This document shows positions 54,168 to 64,000 of a stretch of DNA of 64,000 bases, piece after piece; the first letter of the stretch is position 1; each line of letters starts with the position of its first letter. The position numbers and the translations under genes were made by a program. Under the pieces are notes generated by a model. That model was not told where the DNA came from. It ran no database searches and saw nothing but the letters and a program-made list of their open reading frames with translations. Source of the stretch: Periconia sp. R9002 (lineage: Eukaryota > Ascomycota > Dothideomycetes > Pleosporales > Periconiaceae); contig JAMAHW010000014.1 in assembly GCA_023627715.1 (NCBI GenBank), forward strand, positions 1 to 64,000, read 5' to 3'.

Positions 54168-54499
54168 TTGAGAAAGTGCCTACCGTTCCGTGCGGCTTTT
54201 CGGGATGAGTTGAAGGCGAGGTTTCTGGTTCCATCAAAGACAATAAGGGTGATAGCACAGTGAGTGAGTGTTAGGAGAAGAGCGACGAGAGACGTCTGTC
54301 TTGCTTGGAGCCCGGCAGCGGGACAGCCAACGAACGACCACCTGCAGCTGGATTCCCCAGACGACACTAATTCTCCAAGCTTGCTCCAATGCAATGCATG
54401 CAAGGGCACAGGCCAACGATCGATTTCACTCCTTCTACCCACTATCTACTGTATCTACTGTATTTACTGAAACCTCACCTGCTCCATCCCGGCCCTACC
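54168..54499. promoter_or_regulatory. Divergent promoter region
   Basis: 332 nt between the start codons of the Snf1 beta subunit (minus) and the small membrane protein (plus). Contains short tandem phrases (ctactgtatctactgtattta). Confidence 0.5.
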
Positions 54500-55166
54500 A
54501 TGGCTGACTATCGCGCCGTCCTCTCCAACATCCTCTACACTCTGTGGTGGCCCACCAGCAAGTTCATCAACATCCTCAAATTCATCCTTTCACCCATCTG
54601 GGCTCTCGTGCGATTCATCTTCCTACCCTTCACCTATCTCTTTGATACCATCTTCAAAGTCATTCTGTTCCCTTTCCGGGTAGACGTCTTGGACCGCATC
54701 GAGGTAGGCAGGCATCGACGATTTGTTCACTACATACCTACCCCTTGCTCGCATCCATTCACATGCTGCGCAAGCACCCATGTTTGGAAATTGCTCACTC
54801 CACCATCTCCCCACAATGCTCCAGTCCAACAAAACAAAACAAACAGTCAAAGGTCCCGCTGACAATGATTTGATATAGACCATCTACATATGGCTGGGCA
54901 TTGCCGCTTTGGTAGGATGCATCACAGGTATAATGATGTACTTGATATACCGAGGCCTCACTGCCGCATTCCACATTGACGCCACCACCTCTGCAGACAC
55001 GCAGAAAGCTGTCAAAGGAAAAACCATGGAAGAGTACCGGGCCGCCAGACGTGAAAAACGCGGCAAGGTGATCGATGACAGCTCTAGCACTACAACCACC
55101 AGAACCAGGGCAAGCCGGCGAAACTTGTCATCATTTGCTATTATGGAAGAAGAGTCCGAATTTTGA
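54500..55166 (+). CDS. Small two-helix membrane protein
   Basis: Exons 54500-54703 and 54879-55166 (intron 175 nt, phase 0), 163 aa. Start MADYRAVLSNILYTLWWPTS. A long hydrophobic stretch at ~20-60 (FILSPIWALVRFIFLPFTYL) and a second at ~70-92 (IYIWLGIAALVGCITGIMMY) look like membrane segments; the C-terminal half is polar and basic (EEYRAARREKRGKVIDDSS). I do not recognise a named family; similar small membrane proteins occur throughout the ascomycetes. Location in the endoplasmic reticulum or another internal membrane is a guess. Confidence 0.7.
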
Positions 55167-56523
55167 GCCTTTATGACAGTTACCAAGTATTTGGAAGCCG
55201 CATGTACTCTACAGAAACCTAGAGTGAGCAAATTATTTACCTTTGCATCCTCCAACCTGACACTGATATAAACCTTGCGACCGACTAAGGAAATGCGCCA
55301 AGCAGCCATCCGCAGTAATACAGGGTCGGGCAAACGGTGCTTCGTCACCATGAGATTTGGCTTTGGGCATTGATCACCGACATGGACGAACGGCGCAGAG
55401 GGCAAAAAGGCGTCGTATGCCGCTATGCGCGGCAGTGTACTTGGTACAGTAAGACCACACGTCATGGTCTCGAGGCTGGCAAATAGCAAGGCTTGCAGAC
55501 GATGGCGGGATCTATCAAGAAGGCTGGACTTGCGAAGGATGTCACCGGCGTGTGTAAAATCGGCGGCAGCGAGCGCGAAGCGAAATGCACGACATCGTCA
55601 CACTCCCAAACCAAGAAAGATAGGTACAATAGGAATCGGATCGTTAGTCAGGCTCGCTTGCTCGGATACACACATGGCAAACGCGCGCGGAGGCCTGGGC
55701 TCATGAGCTGGTAAAGAATGCATTCCAAGAAAAGAATGAAATGGTCAGTCCACAAAGAGAAGGGTGAATGCGTTAGTATGTAGAGGAGGGACATGTAGGT
55801 GAGGCCGCCACCAGAGCCGCGGGCGGGGTTTAGCTTGGAGTAAGAATCGACTAGAAGTTAGAAGGGTGGCTGATGCAGGAGCCAAGCGAAAAAAAAAGGG
55901 TCCATACAATGTAGGGTCGTGCAATTTACGGTAAATTATGGCCTCGTAAGCTTGGACAAGAGCCTGAGTATAAGTGACAGCTTTTCGTAAGGAGAGAAAT
56001 GAACGCCTTTCTAGGCCAGATCAAGCTTGAATTGTCCGTTCACATCACGTGTCGTTAAGAGCGGCTGTAACTTACCAATGAAATATTCCATTACTTGCGC
56101 TTTACGTCGCTTACGTGATTCCTAATTTACTGTAAATCGCACAACCCTGCCGAGGCAATCTCCTTTTCACACTGAATGCACAGCCTAGAAGTACAGCCGC
56201 CCAAACTCTGAGGCCGTCGTCCTTCGACCTCGTACTCGCTCCCGCTCCCAGTCTCTCCTTCTTTATCGGCCGTTGCCGCTGCTGCTCCGCGCTTTCCTTT
56301 TTCCCCTCCTGCTGTTTCTCCGTCTGTTTGCTCTACTTCCGACACCTTCCCACCTACTTCCCCATGGTTCAGTAACCGCTTCCGCCTTCATCTGCATCGT
56401 CCCTGCGTGCCGCGCTCCTTCGCCTCTTCGCCCTCGCTGCCCCAAAACAGCATAGCTAGAAACGAAAATCACATAGCAACGGAACCAAGGTGCATACACT
56501 GCGTGTGAAATACAACCGCCAAT
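55167..56523. other. Intergenic stretch
   Basis: 1.36 kb with only shadow-like short frames. Direct repeat-like phrases acggtaaattatgg (55930) and actgtaaatcg (56130) occur. Probably 3' region of the membrane protein gene and promoter of the GT32 gene. Confidence 0.4.
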
Positions 56524-57677
56524 ATGCGCCGAAGCGTCACCATATTTCTCCTCGCCACTGTGATCCTTTTGGGTTTCGCTGTTCACAACGTCTGGACCTT
56601 GCTCAGCTTGCTCGTCGTCACTGGCCGTGAGGATCAGATTTCGCGCGCCGAACTTCCTGCTCCCAACTCGGGTACCATCAGCGAGAGGCCACAGCTGATA
56701 CCCAAGATCATACACCAAACGTATATCAACGAGAGTATTCCTGCCCACTGGAAAGATCCTCAGCAGAGCTGCCTGGACCTACATCCAGACTACGAGTACA
56801 AAGTACGCACCCGGCATTTCCCTGCACTCATACTCACAACAGCATACTGACTCGCTCGTAGCTTTGGACCGACAAGAAGTCTCGCGAGTTTATCGCTGCG
56901 GAGTGAGTACCATTCGCTCTCCGTTTCACATCACAACCTAACAGCAGCCAGGTATCCATGGTTTCTCGAAACATTTGACGGATACCCGTACCCCATCCAA
57001 CGTGCCGATGCGATAAGGTACTTTGTGCTTCACCACTATGGCGGTATCTACATTGATCTCGACGACGTGCGTAACACCAGTCCATTCTCATAGCAATCGT
57101 ACTGACAATTGAAAAGGGATGCAACCGCAGCCTTGATCCGCTTCTAGCCTACCCAGCCTGGGTGCGTCGCACCGCCCCAACTGGCATTTCCAACGATGCG
57201 ATGGGTTCCATCCCTCATCACCCATTTTTCCTCAAGGCCATCGACTCGCTCACGGATTACAACCGCCGTTGGCTCTTGCCCTACATAACCGTTATGGGTT
57301 CAACTGGACCCCTCTTCTTGAGCTTGATTTGGCGACACTACAACAATGCGAAGCCTGCAGAAATGGATCGCGTGCGGATTTTGTTCCCAGACGAGTACAA
57401 CAACCATCCATGGAGTTTCTTCACCCATCACCTGGGTAACAGCTGGCACAACAACGACGTCAAGTTCATATTCTGGCTGGAGCGCCATTGGGTCCTTATC
57501 ACAATCATTGGCTTTACCGTCGGTCTAGCCTTATTGTGGTGTATATACTCGACCTTCTTCCTACAAAGGCAAACGAGTTCCGGCCCAAGGATACGCTTCC
57601 CGTACTCGAGAAGATTGCCTTTCTACCGTCGCATCAGCAGCAAGGATATTCCACTTGATGACAGGCATGAGGTATAA
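56524..57677 (+). CDS. SUR1: GT32 mannosyltransferase, MIPC synthase catalytic subunit-like
   Basis: Four exons: 56524-56802, 56862-56902, 56952-57066 and 57117-57677 (introns 59, 49 and 50 nt), 331 aa. An N-terminal signal anchor (VTIFLLATVILLGFAVHNVW) precedes the DXD-type glycosyltransferase fold: IPKIIHQTYINESIPAHWKD, YPYPIQRADAIRYFVLHHYG, then GIYIDLDDGCNRSLDPLL with the metal-binding DLDD at the exon 3/4 junction, and SNDAMGSIPHHPFF. A C-terminal membrane helix (WVLITIIGFTVGLALLW) follows. This is the layout of Sur1/Csh1-type enzymes that add mannose to inositol phosphorylceramide in the Golgi. The gene symbol follows the yeast homologue; which paralogue is not decidable. Confidence 0.88.
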
Positions 57678-58578
57678 AATGCCTTGTTCAGTCTTTGCTT
57701 CGTCGACCTCGTTTAATGAACCACGATTTGTAATACCATTGATTCTTTGCATTTACCGGCGCCATCACATTCGCTAGCATTACCATTCTATACAACCTCT
57801 TCTTCTTTTTTTTAGATGTACATTTTGGACACAGTCTAGAAAGCAAGTATGCCTTTCTAATCTGAGGTTCTTTTTAATCCTTTTTATGTTTTATTATCAT
57901 CTTACAATGGCGCCGCCCTTTTTAGCGGTAAGAGCATTTTTGGAGTATATTCATATTCTCGGGAAGAGAGTGGATCGCAGAACTATGATTCTAGCGCTAA
58001 AAGCATGAAGCATAGTGGAATGCCTCTATACGAAGGGGGGGAGGGTGGTAATATGTAGACAGCTACGTTGACACAATTGTCGGGAGCTGCTATGAGCACA
58101 ATGAAAACCGTCGAGCACGACTTTTTTTCTGCTTGAATGACGCTTCTTCTGGAATATTTGACAGTTGTGGAACGGTGGGTGTACGCGTACTGTTCCCTTA
58201 GCAACCGAACCGTTGGCAGTTGAACCGCATAGTGCTCCCTTAGCACATGGGTGAACCTAGTGCCGCCCACATGCTAGGCTTGTAGGTTTTTTGGAACTAG
58301 GTATGCACAATCCTTCCGTCATTCGTGACTACCAGTAGTGGTGTTCTCCTCGTTGATTTGGGACTCCATGGTTTTGTTAGTTATCAGTGTATCTAGAGTA
58401 GGAGGGAATTTATTGTCTGGTGTCTCTGTGGTATTGATCATGTCAATATCGAGTCAAGGAATCAGCCATATGTACCTTGTACATATGTTTGGTGTAGTTC
58501 ATAAGGGAAGAAGTTAATGATGAACACGAGAAGGGGTATCAAATCGTTCTCTCAATCCAGGGCCAGGACTCTGTACAT
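57678..58578. other. Intergenic stretch between convergent genes
   Basis: About 900 nt, no gene; serves as 3' regions of the GT32 gene and KAE1. Contains a short inverted phrase gtatgtaccttgtacatatg near 58470. Confidence 0.45.
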
Positions 58579-59744
58579 CTAATCATCCCTCCATCCAACA
58601 TACACCTCATCGGTCCGGAATCTCTGTGTACACCCGCTGTCCTCCAATGGCGTCGTGACCCCCGTTCCCCACTCCAGCAGCCCAGCATGCGCAATCATGA
58701 TCCCATTGTCTATACAGAACCGCTCGTCCGTCGCAAACACGCTGCCTCCTCGATCCCGCGCCATCAACCCCATCATCTGCTGCAACCTGACATTCGACCC
58801 CACGCCCCCGACTACCAGGACCTGTGTAGCGCCCACGTGCGCCATGGCACGTTCAGTGATTTCTACCAGTATCGCGAATATCGTCTCCTGCAACGAAAAG
58901 CACAAATCCTCCTTCGTAACGAGCTCCCCGCTCTCAGTCTTGAGCCGCTTCTCCGGCGGCAACGTCTCATCGATCTGCTTCGCCAGGAGCTCCGCAGCCG
59001 CGAGGATCCCCGTGAAGCTAGCATCCATGCCCTTGACCGCGTAGGGAATGTCGACGAGGTTCTTGCCGTGCTTGGCCAATTGCTCGACGTTGTAGCCGGG
59101 GAAGGGGTCGTTGGGGATCATGAGCACGCGCGCGAAGCGGTCGATGCAGTTGCCGATGGCCATGTCGAGCGTTTCGCCGAAGATGCGGTACCGGTTGGCC
59201 GAGTACGCGATGACTTGGGTGTTTCCGCCCGACACGTAGAGCACCACGGGGTTGTTGGCGCCGGTTATTGCGCGGCCCATTTCGATGTCTGTGGGTTGTG
59301 TGGTTCAGTACATAAGTTCTCAGGCAAATAATCGTATGTAGCCAGAGAAGTGTGATAGATGCAAAGAGGAAGTAGGACAAGTGAATACATACGTCCAACA
59401 CAGTGGTTAACTCCTACGAGCGGTTTCTTCCATAGTAATGCAATTGTCCTTGCCGCCAGCGCTGTACTCTGCAACGGCGCAAACATACCCGGCCCTTTGG
59501 TATAGCACACACAGTCGATATCTTCAATCTTGACGCCCGACTGCTTTACAGCCTGCTTTATGAGCCGCACGACCCATGCTCTGTGGTGTAATGCGGTTTC
59601 CTTGGGCTGGAAACCCTCGCCTGGTGGGGAGTTGTACGTGTGACGCAGATTGGCGAGCACGATGGGGGGCTTGGAGGGGTGCGGGTGTGATATTACGCCC
59701 ACGGCGATCTTGTTGGCGCTGCCTTCTAGGCCGATGGCTATCAT
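58579..59744 (-). CDS. KAE1: Kae1, tRNA N6-threonylcarbamoyladenosine synthase subunit
   Basis: Two exons: 59744-59393 and 59288-58579 (intron 104 nt, phase 1), 353 aa, the normal length for Kae1/OSGEP. The joined sequence reads [20 protein letters not shown]. Visible family marks: [17 protein letters not shown] (nucleotide-binding start), [24 protein letters not shown], then [34 protein letters not shown] and [14 protein letters not shown]. It is the catalytic subunit of the EKC/KEOPS complex, which transfers the threonylcarbamoyl group to A37 of ANN-decoding tRNAs. Intact. Confidence 0.95.
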
Positions 59745-60223
59745 GTTTTCTGATTATTTGGTTTGCAAGGGTCGATGCTTTGTAGCGAATCAAAAATTCA
59801 AGAGGGGATGGTTGTTCTTCAATTCAAGATGTTTGGAGGGGTGAGGTTTCTGGTTATCGATAAGAAAATATCCCTGGCGCTGGCTCGTAGGGCTGCACAG
59901 TGCTTGCTGGCTGATGGATGACGAGAAAAGACGATCGGCGAAGGCGCATTAAAGGATTAATACGGTGATTTCAAAGTCGAGTAGATTGGAAGTTTCTTAT
60001 TCAGAGTGCTTAGTCTCATTATCTGCCATCCCATCTTCTCCCAGAGTGAAAGTCCATAATTCCCCATATGACCTTGCGGTCCCGCCCGTTGTGTCCACCC
60101 AGCCAGCCAATCATTGCATCTCGGCTCCTACATACTGACCGCCAAAGATTCTCCACGACCATATTTCCAGCATCCAAGCCACAGCTCTTTTTTTCTTGTG
60201 ATCCGCCTAGACAAATTTCCCAG
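59745..60223. promoter_or_regulatory. Divergent promoter region KAE1 / RKM4-like
   Basis: 479 nt between start codons of KAE1 (minus) and the SET protein (plus). No specific sites claimed. Confidence 0.4.
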
Positions 60224-61878
60224 ATGGATTCTTTCAATGAGGCAAGTCAAGCCTTTCTGGCATGGCTTCGTGGCACCGGAGCTGAAGTCAGCGACAAAAT
60301 CGAGCTCAAGGATTTGCGCAACCTTCAAGCTGGGCGCGGCGTCGGTACGTTCTTTGCGTTTGTCATCCATCTGCTCTCTCTTTCTCCTCTCTTCAACCCC
60401 CCCGGGCAATTCTCTAGCTCTTGGACGACACACACTCTTGTGCACACACTTCGATTTCGATTCTATATCTCAGACCAACATTGCTCTACTATGAAATCTG
60501 AGTATACTAACATCATTTCCAGTCGCTACCCAGGACATTCAAGAAGATGAGCTTCTCTTCCGCGTCCCCCGCTCCGCCCTCCTTACAGTTGACAACTCAA
60601 TCCTCGCCTCCGAGATCCCCAAAGCTACCTTCGACCACCTAGGCCCATGGCTTTCACTCATCCTGGTCATGCTCTACGAGCACACCAACGGCGCTTCGTC
60701 TAACTGGGCGCCCTACTTCAACATTCTCCCCTCGGAATTCAACACGCTTATGTTTTGGGAGGACGACGAGCTCGCGGAGCTTCAGGGAAGCTTGGTGCTC
60801 CAGAAGATAGGAAGGGTGAGCGCGGACGAAAATTTCAAAAAGGAGCTTGTGCCGGTCATCAAAGAGTTTGCCGGCGTTTTCTTCTCGGGTGATGAGAGGG
60901 CCCAGGAGAGGGCCGGAGAGATGACGAGCCCGCACAATATGATGCTTATGCACAAGATGGCCTCGCTCATCATGGCCTATGCTTTCGATGTAGAGCCTGC
61001 GAACTCCAGTAAAGTCGCCGATGAGGAGGGCTATGTTTCTGAAGACGAGGATGAGGCACTGCCCAAGGGTATGGTGCCCATGGCCGACATGCTCAATGCA
61101 GATGCGGACCGGAATAATGTTCGACTCACTTTTGGTCCCCGGTTACCCACCACTCTCCAACTAACACAAAACCTAGGCTCTCCTCTTCTACGAAGAAGAA
61201 TTTCTCAGCATGAAAGCGACCGCTCCCATCAAAGCCGGCGACGAAATCTTCAACGACTACGGTCCCCTCCCACGCAGCGATCTCCTCCGTCGATACGGCT
61301 ACGTCACCGACAATTACGCGCAGTACGATGTCGTCGAGATCCCCTTCGATCTGATCGCGCACCTCGCTACGGACCAGAAAATCTTTGCGCAGGACCGACT
61401 CGAGTATCTAGACGAGCAGGGCATCATGGACTCTGGCTACGACATTTGCGCCAGTGACCCCTACACGATCCAAGAGAGCATATCCCCGGAGCTCATCGTG
61501 CTCATCGAAACTTTACTCCTGCCTGCCGACGAATTCGAACACCTCAAGCGTAAAGAGAAGCTTCCCAAGCCCGAGAAATTGACAGTCAAAGCTGCGGAGC
61601 TCTTGTTGCAGTTGGTTCAAGCGAGAACGTCGCAGTATGCGACTACCCTAGAAGAGGATACGCGTACCGACTCCGACGTGAACATGGAAGGTAACGATAC
61701 GCTGAAAGAGAGGCGGTTTGCCATGGCCAAAGCGGTTCGGATTGGTGAGAAGGTGCTGCTTCGGAAAGCCGAGCAGGCACTCCGTCAATTTATTCAAGAC
61801 AAGAGCATGGAAAGCGGGGCGAATAAGAGACAGGCTTTTGAAGAGGAGGATAGGCCGGGCAAGAAACAGAGGTCATGA
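60224..61878 (+). CDS. RKM4: SET-domain lysine methyltransferase, Rkm4-like
   Basis: Three exons: 60224-60344, 60523-61118 and 61177-61878 (introns 178 and 58 nt), 472 aa. The second junction joins DADRNN to ALLFYEEEFLSMKATA, the expected SET-I/SET boundary; its donor is the weak GTTCGA, so this exon end was chosen by homology. Motifs: LRNLQAGRGVG/VATQDIQEDE (SET start), MVPMADMLNADADRNN, IKAGDEIFNDYGPLPRSDLL (active-site NDYG) and RYGYV. A Rubisco-LSMT-like substrate-binding domain follows, then a Lys-rich tail (RPGKKQRS), a possible nuclear signal. Rkm4 monomethylates 60S ribosomal protein L42 in yeast; that substrate is inferred by homology. Confidence 0.88.
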
Positions 61879-62289
61879 GGCAACCTGAGTCGCCATCATG
61901 TTACGAAATCTTTCTCTCAAACATCACACAGGGGAATGTATGTGACAAAGGTAAGTTTTACATTTTTTTGGTCCACAGATTTTTGCTCCTTCGTTCATTT
62001 TTCTTCGCCAGCGTACATAGCCAAAGACGCCCCCCCGAACAGGTGCTGATCCATCAGACTATCCAGGTCGCGTTCCCATTTACACCGTTCATCGGGTAGG
62101 AGGGCTACTGTACAATAAAAAGACAATACAGGAAACCAAATCCCTCCGTCCGCGCCTCGCTAACACGCAATTAAAAAAGAGTAAAAAAACAATTGGGTAT
62201 AATCCTCCGCTTCTCGAAAATCAAAAATTCATCACCTTCATCAGAAAACAAATTGTCGTACGATTCGATCGATACGGCCATGCCTAGCG
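61879..62289. other. Gap between convergent genes
   Basis: 411 nt between the stop codons of the Rkm4-like gene and EPL1; 3' untranslated regions only. Confidence 0.5.
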
Positions 62290-63930
62290 CTAGGCTGGCC
62301 ATCCAGCCCTCTGAAGGCCGCCAGGTGGCAACAGATGGCCCGACACAGACCGGTTGTGGTTCTCGATTGCCTTTCGATTTTGCGAAGCCGCGGCAGCGGC
62401 AGCATGAGCGCTCTTGTTTTCACCTTGCCGCTCAATCATGATCCGATAGCGAATGTGCAGGTTGTCCGTCCAGTCGACTGGATAAACCTGCTCATCTTCG
62501 CTACTATCACCGGCAAAGTTCCATCGATCAGCTACTCGTTCATCAAAATTTTCAATCTTTTGGCATTTGACACCACGACGATCTACCATGATGCGACCAC
62601 CACGACCCGTCCGGCGGCGGAAACGAGATTGGTCATGATATGGCACATCATCAGGCGGTGTAGCAAACCGTATTCGTGCGTTTCCGCGAGGTTCATTCTG
62701 TTTATCAGATTTATCCACCGCAGTGGTATTACCATTCTCTCCCGAGGACACGGATGTGGGAGGCGTCGGCAGTTGCGAATCCGTAAAAACTCGCCGGAAA
62801 TCTGATTTTGCAGGAGCTTGCTCGAGAGGAGGGGTGATAGGACGCCATGTCGCATCGACCCAACCTTGGTTCCATTTCTGGTGTTTATGAAGATTTTCTT
62901 CGATGAAGCCATCAATCAACTCATTCTTCTTGGCTTGCTGGTCTTCCAGGTACACCAGATCCGAATCGACTAAGCGACCGTCAGGACGTGTAGCTTGTGA
63001 TTTCGGACCCATGCCAGGAATGTTGCGATGTACGACTTGCGTATCAACTCTTGGAGCTTTTGGCTTAGCGACAGGCTGTGGGCAAGTCAGCATTCTACAT
63101 GGATGTATCAAACTTGATCTGCTGGTAAGCCTTACTCTTTGGTTGATGAGGAGCTCCTCGTCGTCAGTTTTGATTGCCAGTCGTCGTTTGATGTCCTTGA
63201 CTTCACTACGTTGCTGGAATATCATCTTGTCCATGGCTAGCTGGTCCCGAATGAGTAACTCCCGCCGCTTTACCTGTGACATCAGGAAACGAGCATCTTC
63301 GAGCTCCTTTCTGAGTTTCTTCAGCTTCTCCGTTACCTGTGCGTCACGCCCACGAGTTTTCCTGACCTGTCGCACCTCACGACGGCGGAAGCACACATAT
63401 GGATCAGCATCATCGGTTTCAAGGTTTGTTTCGAACTTCAGCGACGGCATCAAGGGGCGATTGCCTCTACGCAGACGCTCTTGCTTCCAATGCTCATAAA
63501 TGTCCTTGGCGAACCTTCTGGCCGATTCACTGATGGTTTCATCGAATTCGACTTCCAGATCCTCATATGCAAGGACCGGAGAGTTGTCTACGTTGGCATA
63601 AGGCTGCTTGGTCTGTGTTGTTTCTTCGAAGAAGTTGATGGCTTGCTCAAAATCATCCTCGGTACATGGCACGCCTTTGTGCCTTTTGTTATACTGTCTC
63701 AGCCATAAGACATCTTCACTGGTCATACAATACGGACATCCTATTGTATCTTCTACAGTGGATGAAAATCGAATGTAAGTAGCAGGCTGTGTGAAGCGTT
63801 TTGGATAGAGGTCTTCATATAGCAATTTGCTAGTAACAGCTTCAGGGGTGGGAATATAGAGCTGGGCAATCTTGCCGCCGCCTTGGGCAGCTGCCTGTGC
63901 GGCAGAGATGACGGCTTGCAGATGGTGTTC
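62290..63930 (-). CDS. EPL1: Epl1, NuA4 histone acetyltransferase subunit (5' end beyond window)
   Basis: Two exons inside the window: 63930-63136 and 63075-62290, with an in-frame 60-nt intron (GTAAGG...TTGCCCACAG) that would otherwise read through as VRLTSRSSLIHPC. The frame begins after an acceptor at 63931-63932 with EHHLQAVISAAQ, so at least one 5' exon lies beyond 64000. Enhancer-of-polycomb marks: KIAQLYIPTPEAVTSKLLYE, FTQPATYIRFSSTVED, DEDVLW-type segment, EDLEVEFDE, then DADPYVCFRRREVRQVRKTR and KLKKLRKELEDAR. The C-terminal part (SRFRRRTGRGGRIMVDRRG) is the fungal E_Pc_C region, ending in an Ala-rich tract. Epl1 ties Esa1, Yng2 and Eaf6 into NuA4/Piccolo, which acetylates H4 and H2A. 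Confidence 0.93.
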   Translation of the reverse strand, partial: EHHLQAVISAAQAAAQGGGKIAQLYIPTPEAVTSKLLYEDLYPKRFTQPATYIRFSSTVEDTIGCPYCMTSEDVLWLRQYNKRHKGVPCTEDDFEQAINFFEETTQTKQPYANVDNSPVLAYEDLEVEFDETISESARRFAKDIYEHWKQERLRRGNRPLMPSLKFETNLETDDADPYVCFRRREVRQVRKTRGRDAQVTEKLKKLRKELEDARFLMSQVKRRELLIRDQLAMDKMIFQQRSEVKDIKRRLAIKTDDEELLINQRVRLTSRSSLIHPCRMLTCPQPVAKPKAPRVDTQVVHRNIPGMGPKSQATRPDGRLVDSDLVYLEDQQAKKNELIDGFIEENLHKHQKWNQGWVDATWRPITPPLEQAPAKSDFRRVFTDSQLPTPPTSVSSGENGNTTAVDKSDKQNEPRGNARIRFATPPDDVPYHDQSRFRRRTGRGGRIMVDRRGVKCQKIENFDERVADRWNFAGDSSEDEQVYPVDWTDNLHIRYRIMIERQGENKSAHAAAAAASQNRKAIENHNRSVSGHLLPPGGLQRAGWPA

Positions 63931-64000
63931 CTACAACACGGTCAGAAGTGACTCAAAACCATTCTTTATGAGCAGGCAAGGCAAAGAATGATGTGAATGA

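Noticed and set aside
53303..54208. Several ORFs opposite the Snf1 beta-subunit N-terminus
   Set aside because: They are mirror frames of a Pro/Ser-rich coding exon and show no independent protein signal.
1..64000. tRNA and rRNA genes
   Set aside because: I looked for cloverleaf-like B-box phrases and rRNA-like blocks and saw none I could support by eye; a tRNAscan run would settle this.

Overview
The window reads as nuclear DNA of a filamentous ascomycete, most likely a Dothideomycete of the Pleosporales type. The support is: genes split by 43-70 nt introns with GT...AG ends and CTAAC-like branch sites; fungus-specific families (Epl1, Rkm4, a Sur1-type GT32 enzyme, a Snf1/AMPK beta subunit, DUF3723, HET-NLR); a Tad/I-like LINE; Fot/pogo transposons; and a 6.5 kb block damaged in the way repeat-induced point mutation (RIP) damages DNA. 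Species is not determinable from the sequence. Exon limits were worked out by hand from splice signals and reading phase.

The window has two compartments. Positions 1 to about 52,000 are an accessory, repeat-rich region. In order it holds: an F-box/ankyrin protein with a Cys-rich tail (834-2078, -); a deaminase-like protein (2652-4193, -); a three-exon member of the fungal family often mislabelled 'geranylgeranyl pyrophosphate synthetase' (5817-7763, +); a broken LINE (8.3-13.06 kb); a Fot/pogo-like element (13.08-17.47 kb) with a broken transposase, a nested small inverted-repeat element and an intact DUF7587-type gene; an F-box protein; a BTB protein; a divergent pair of dead NLR-type genes (20.8-24.3 kb); a DUF7924-type gene; a RIP-mutated inverted-repeat element with a 99-nt-period ankyrin array (26.95-31.75 kb); more AT-rich relic sequence; a patatin-like phospholipase and a DUF3723 protein arranged head to head (33.7-40.9 kb); two atypical kinases; several unrecognised genes; and a decayed secreted metallopeptidase.

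Positions 52,280-64,000 are an ordinary, compact housekeeping block: Snf1 beta subunit, a small membrane protein, a Sur1-like mannosyltransferase, Kae1, Rkm4 and Epl1 (cut by the right edge). I found no transposon there.

Read together, the left compartment resembles a non-self-recognition or mobile-element cargo island. Patatin-like, DUF3723 and NLR genes are typical passengers of giant fungal Starship elements, and NLR, ankyrin, HET, patatin and deaminase families recur in fungal conflict systems. No Starship captain (DUF3435 tyrosine recombinase) lies in the window, so the Starship link is inference. The points I would look at first are the patatin/DUF3723 pair, the indel-free but RIP-killed ankyrin array inside a large inverted repeat, the intact gene inside the Fot element, and a possible 26-nt intron near 46.1 kb.
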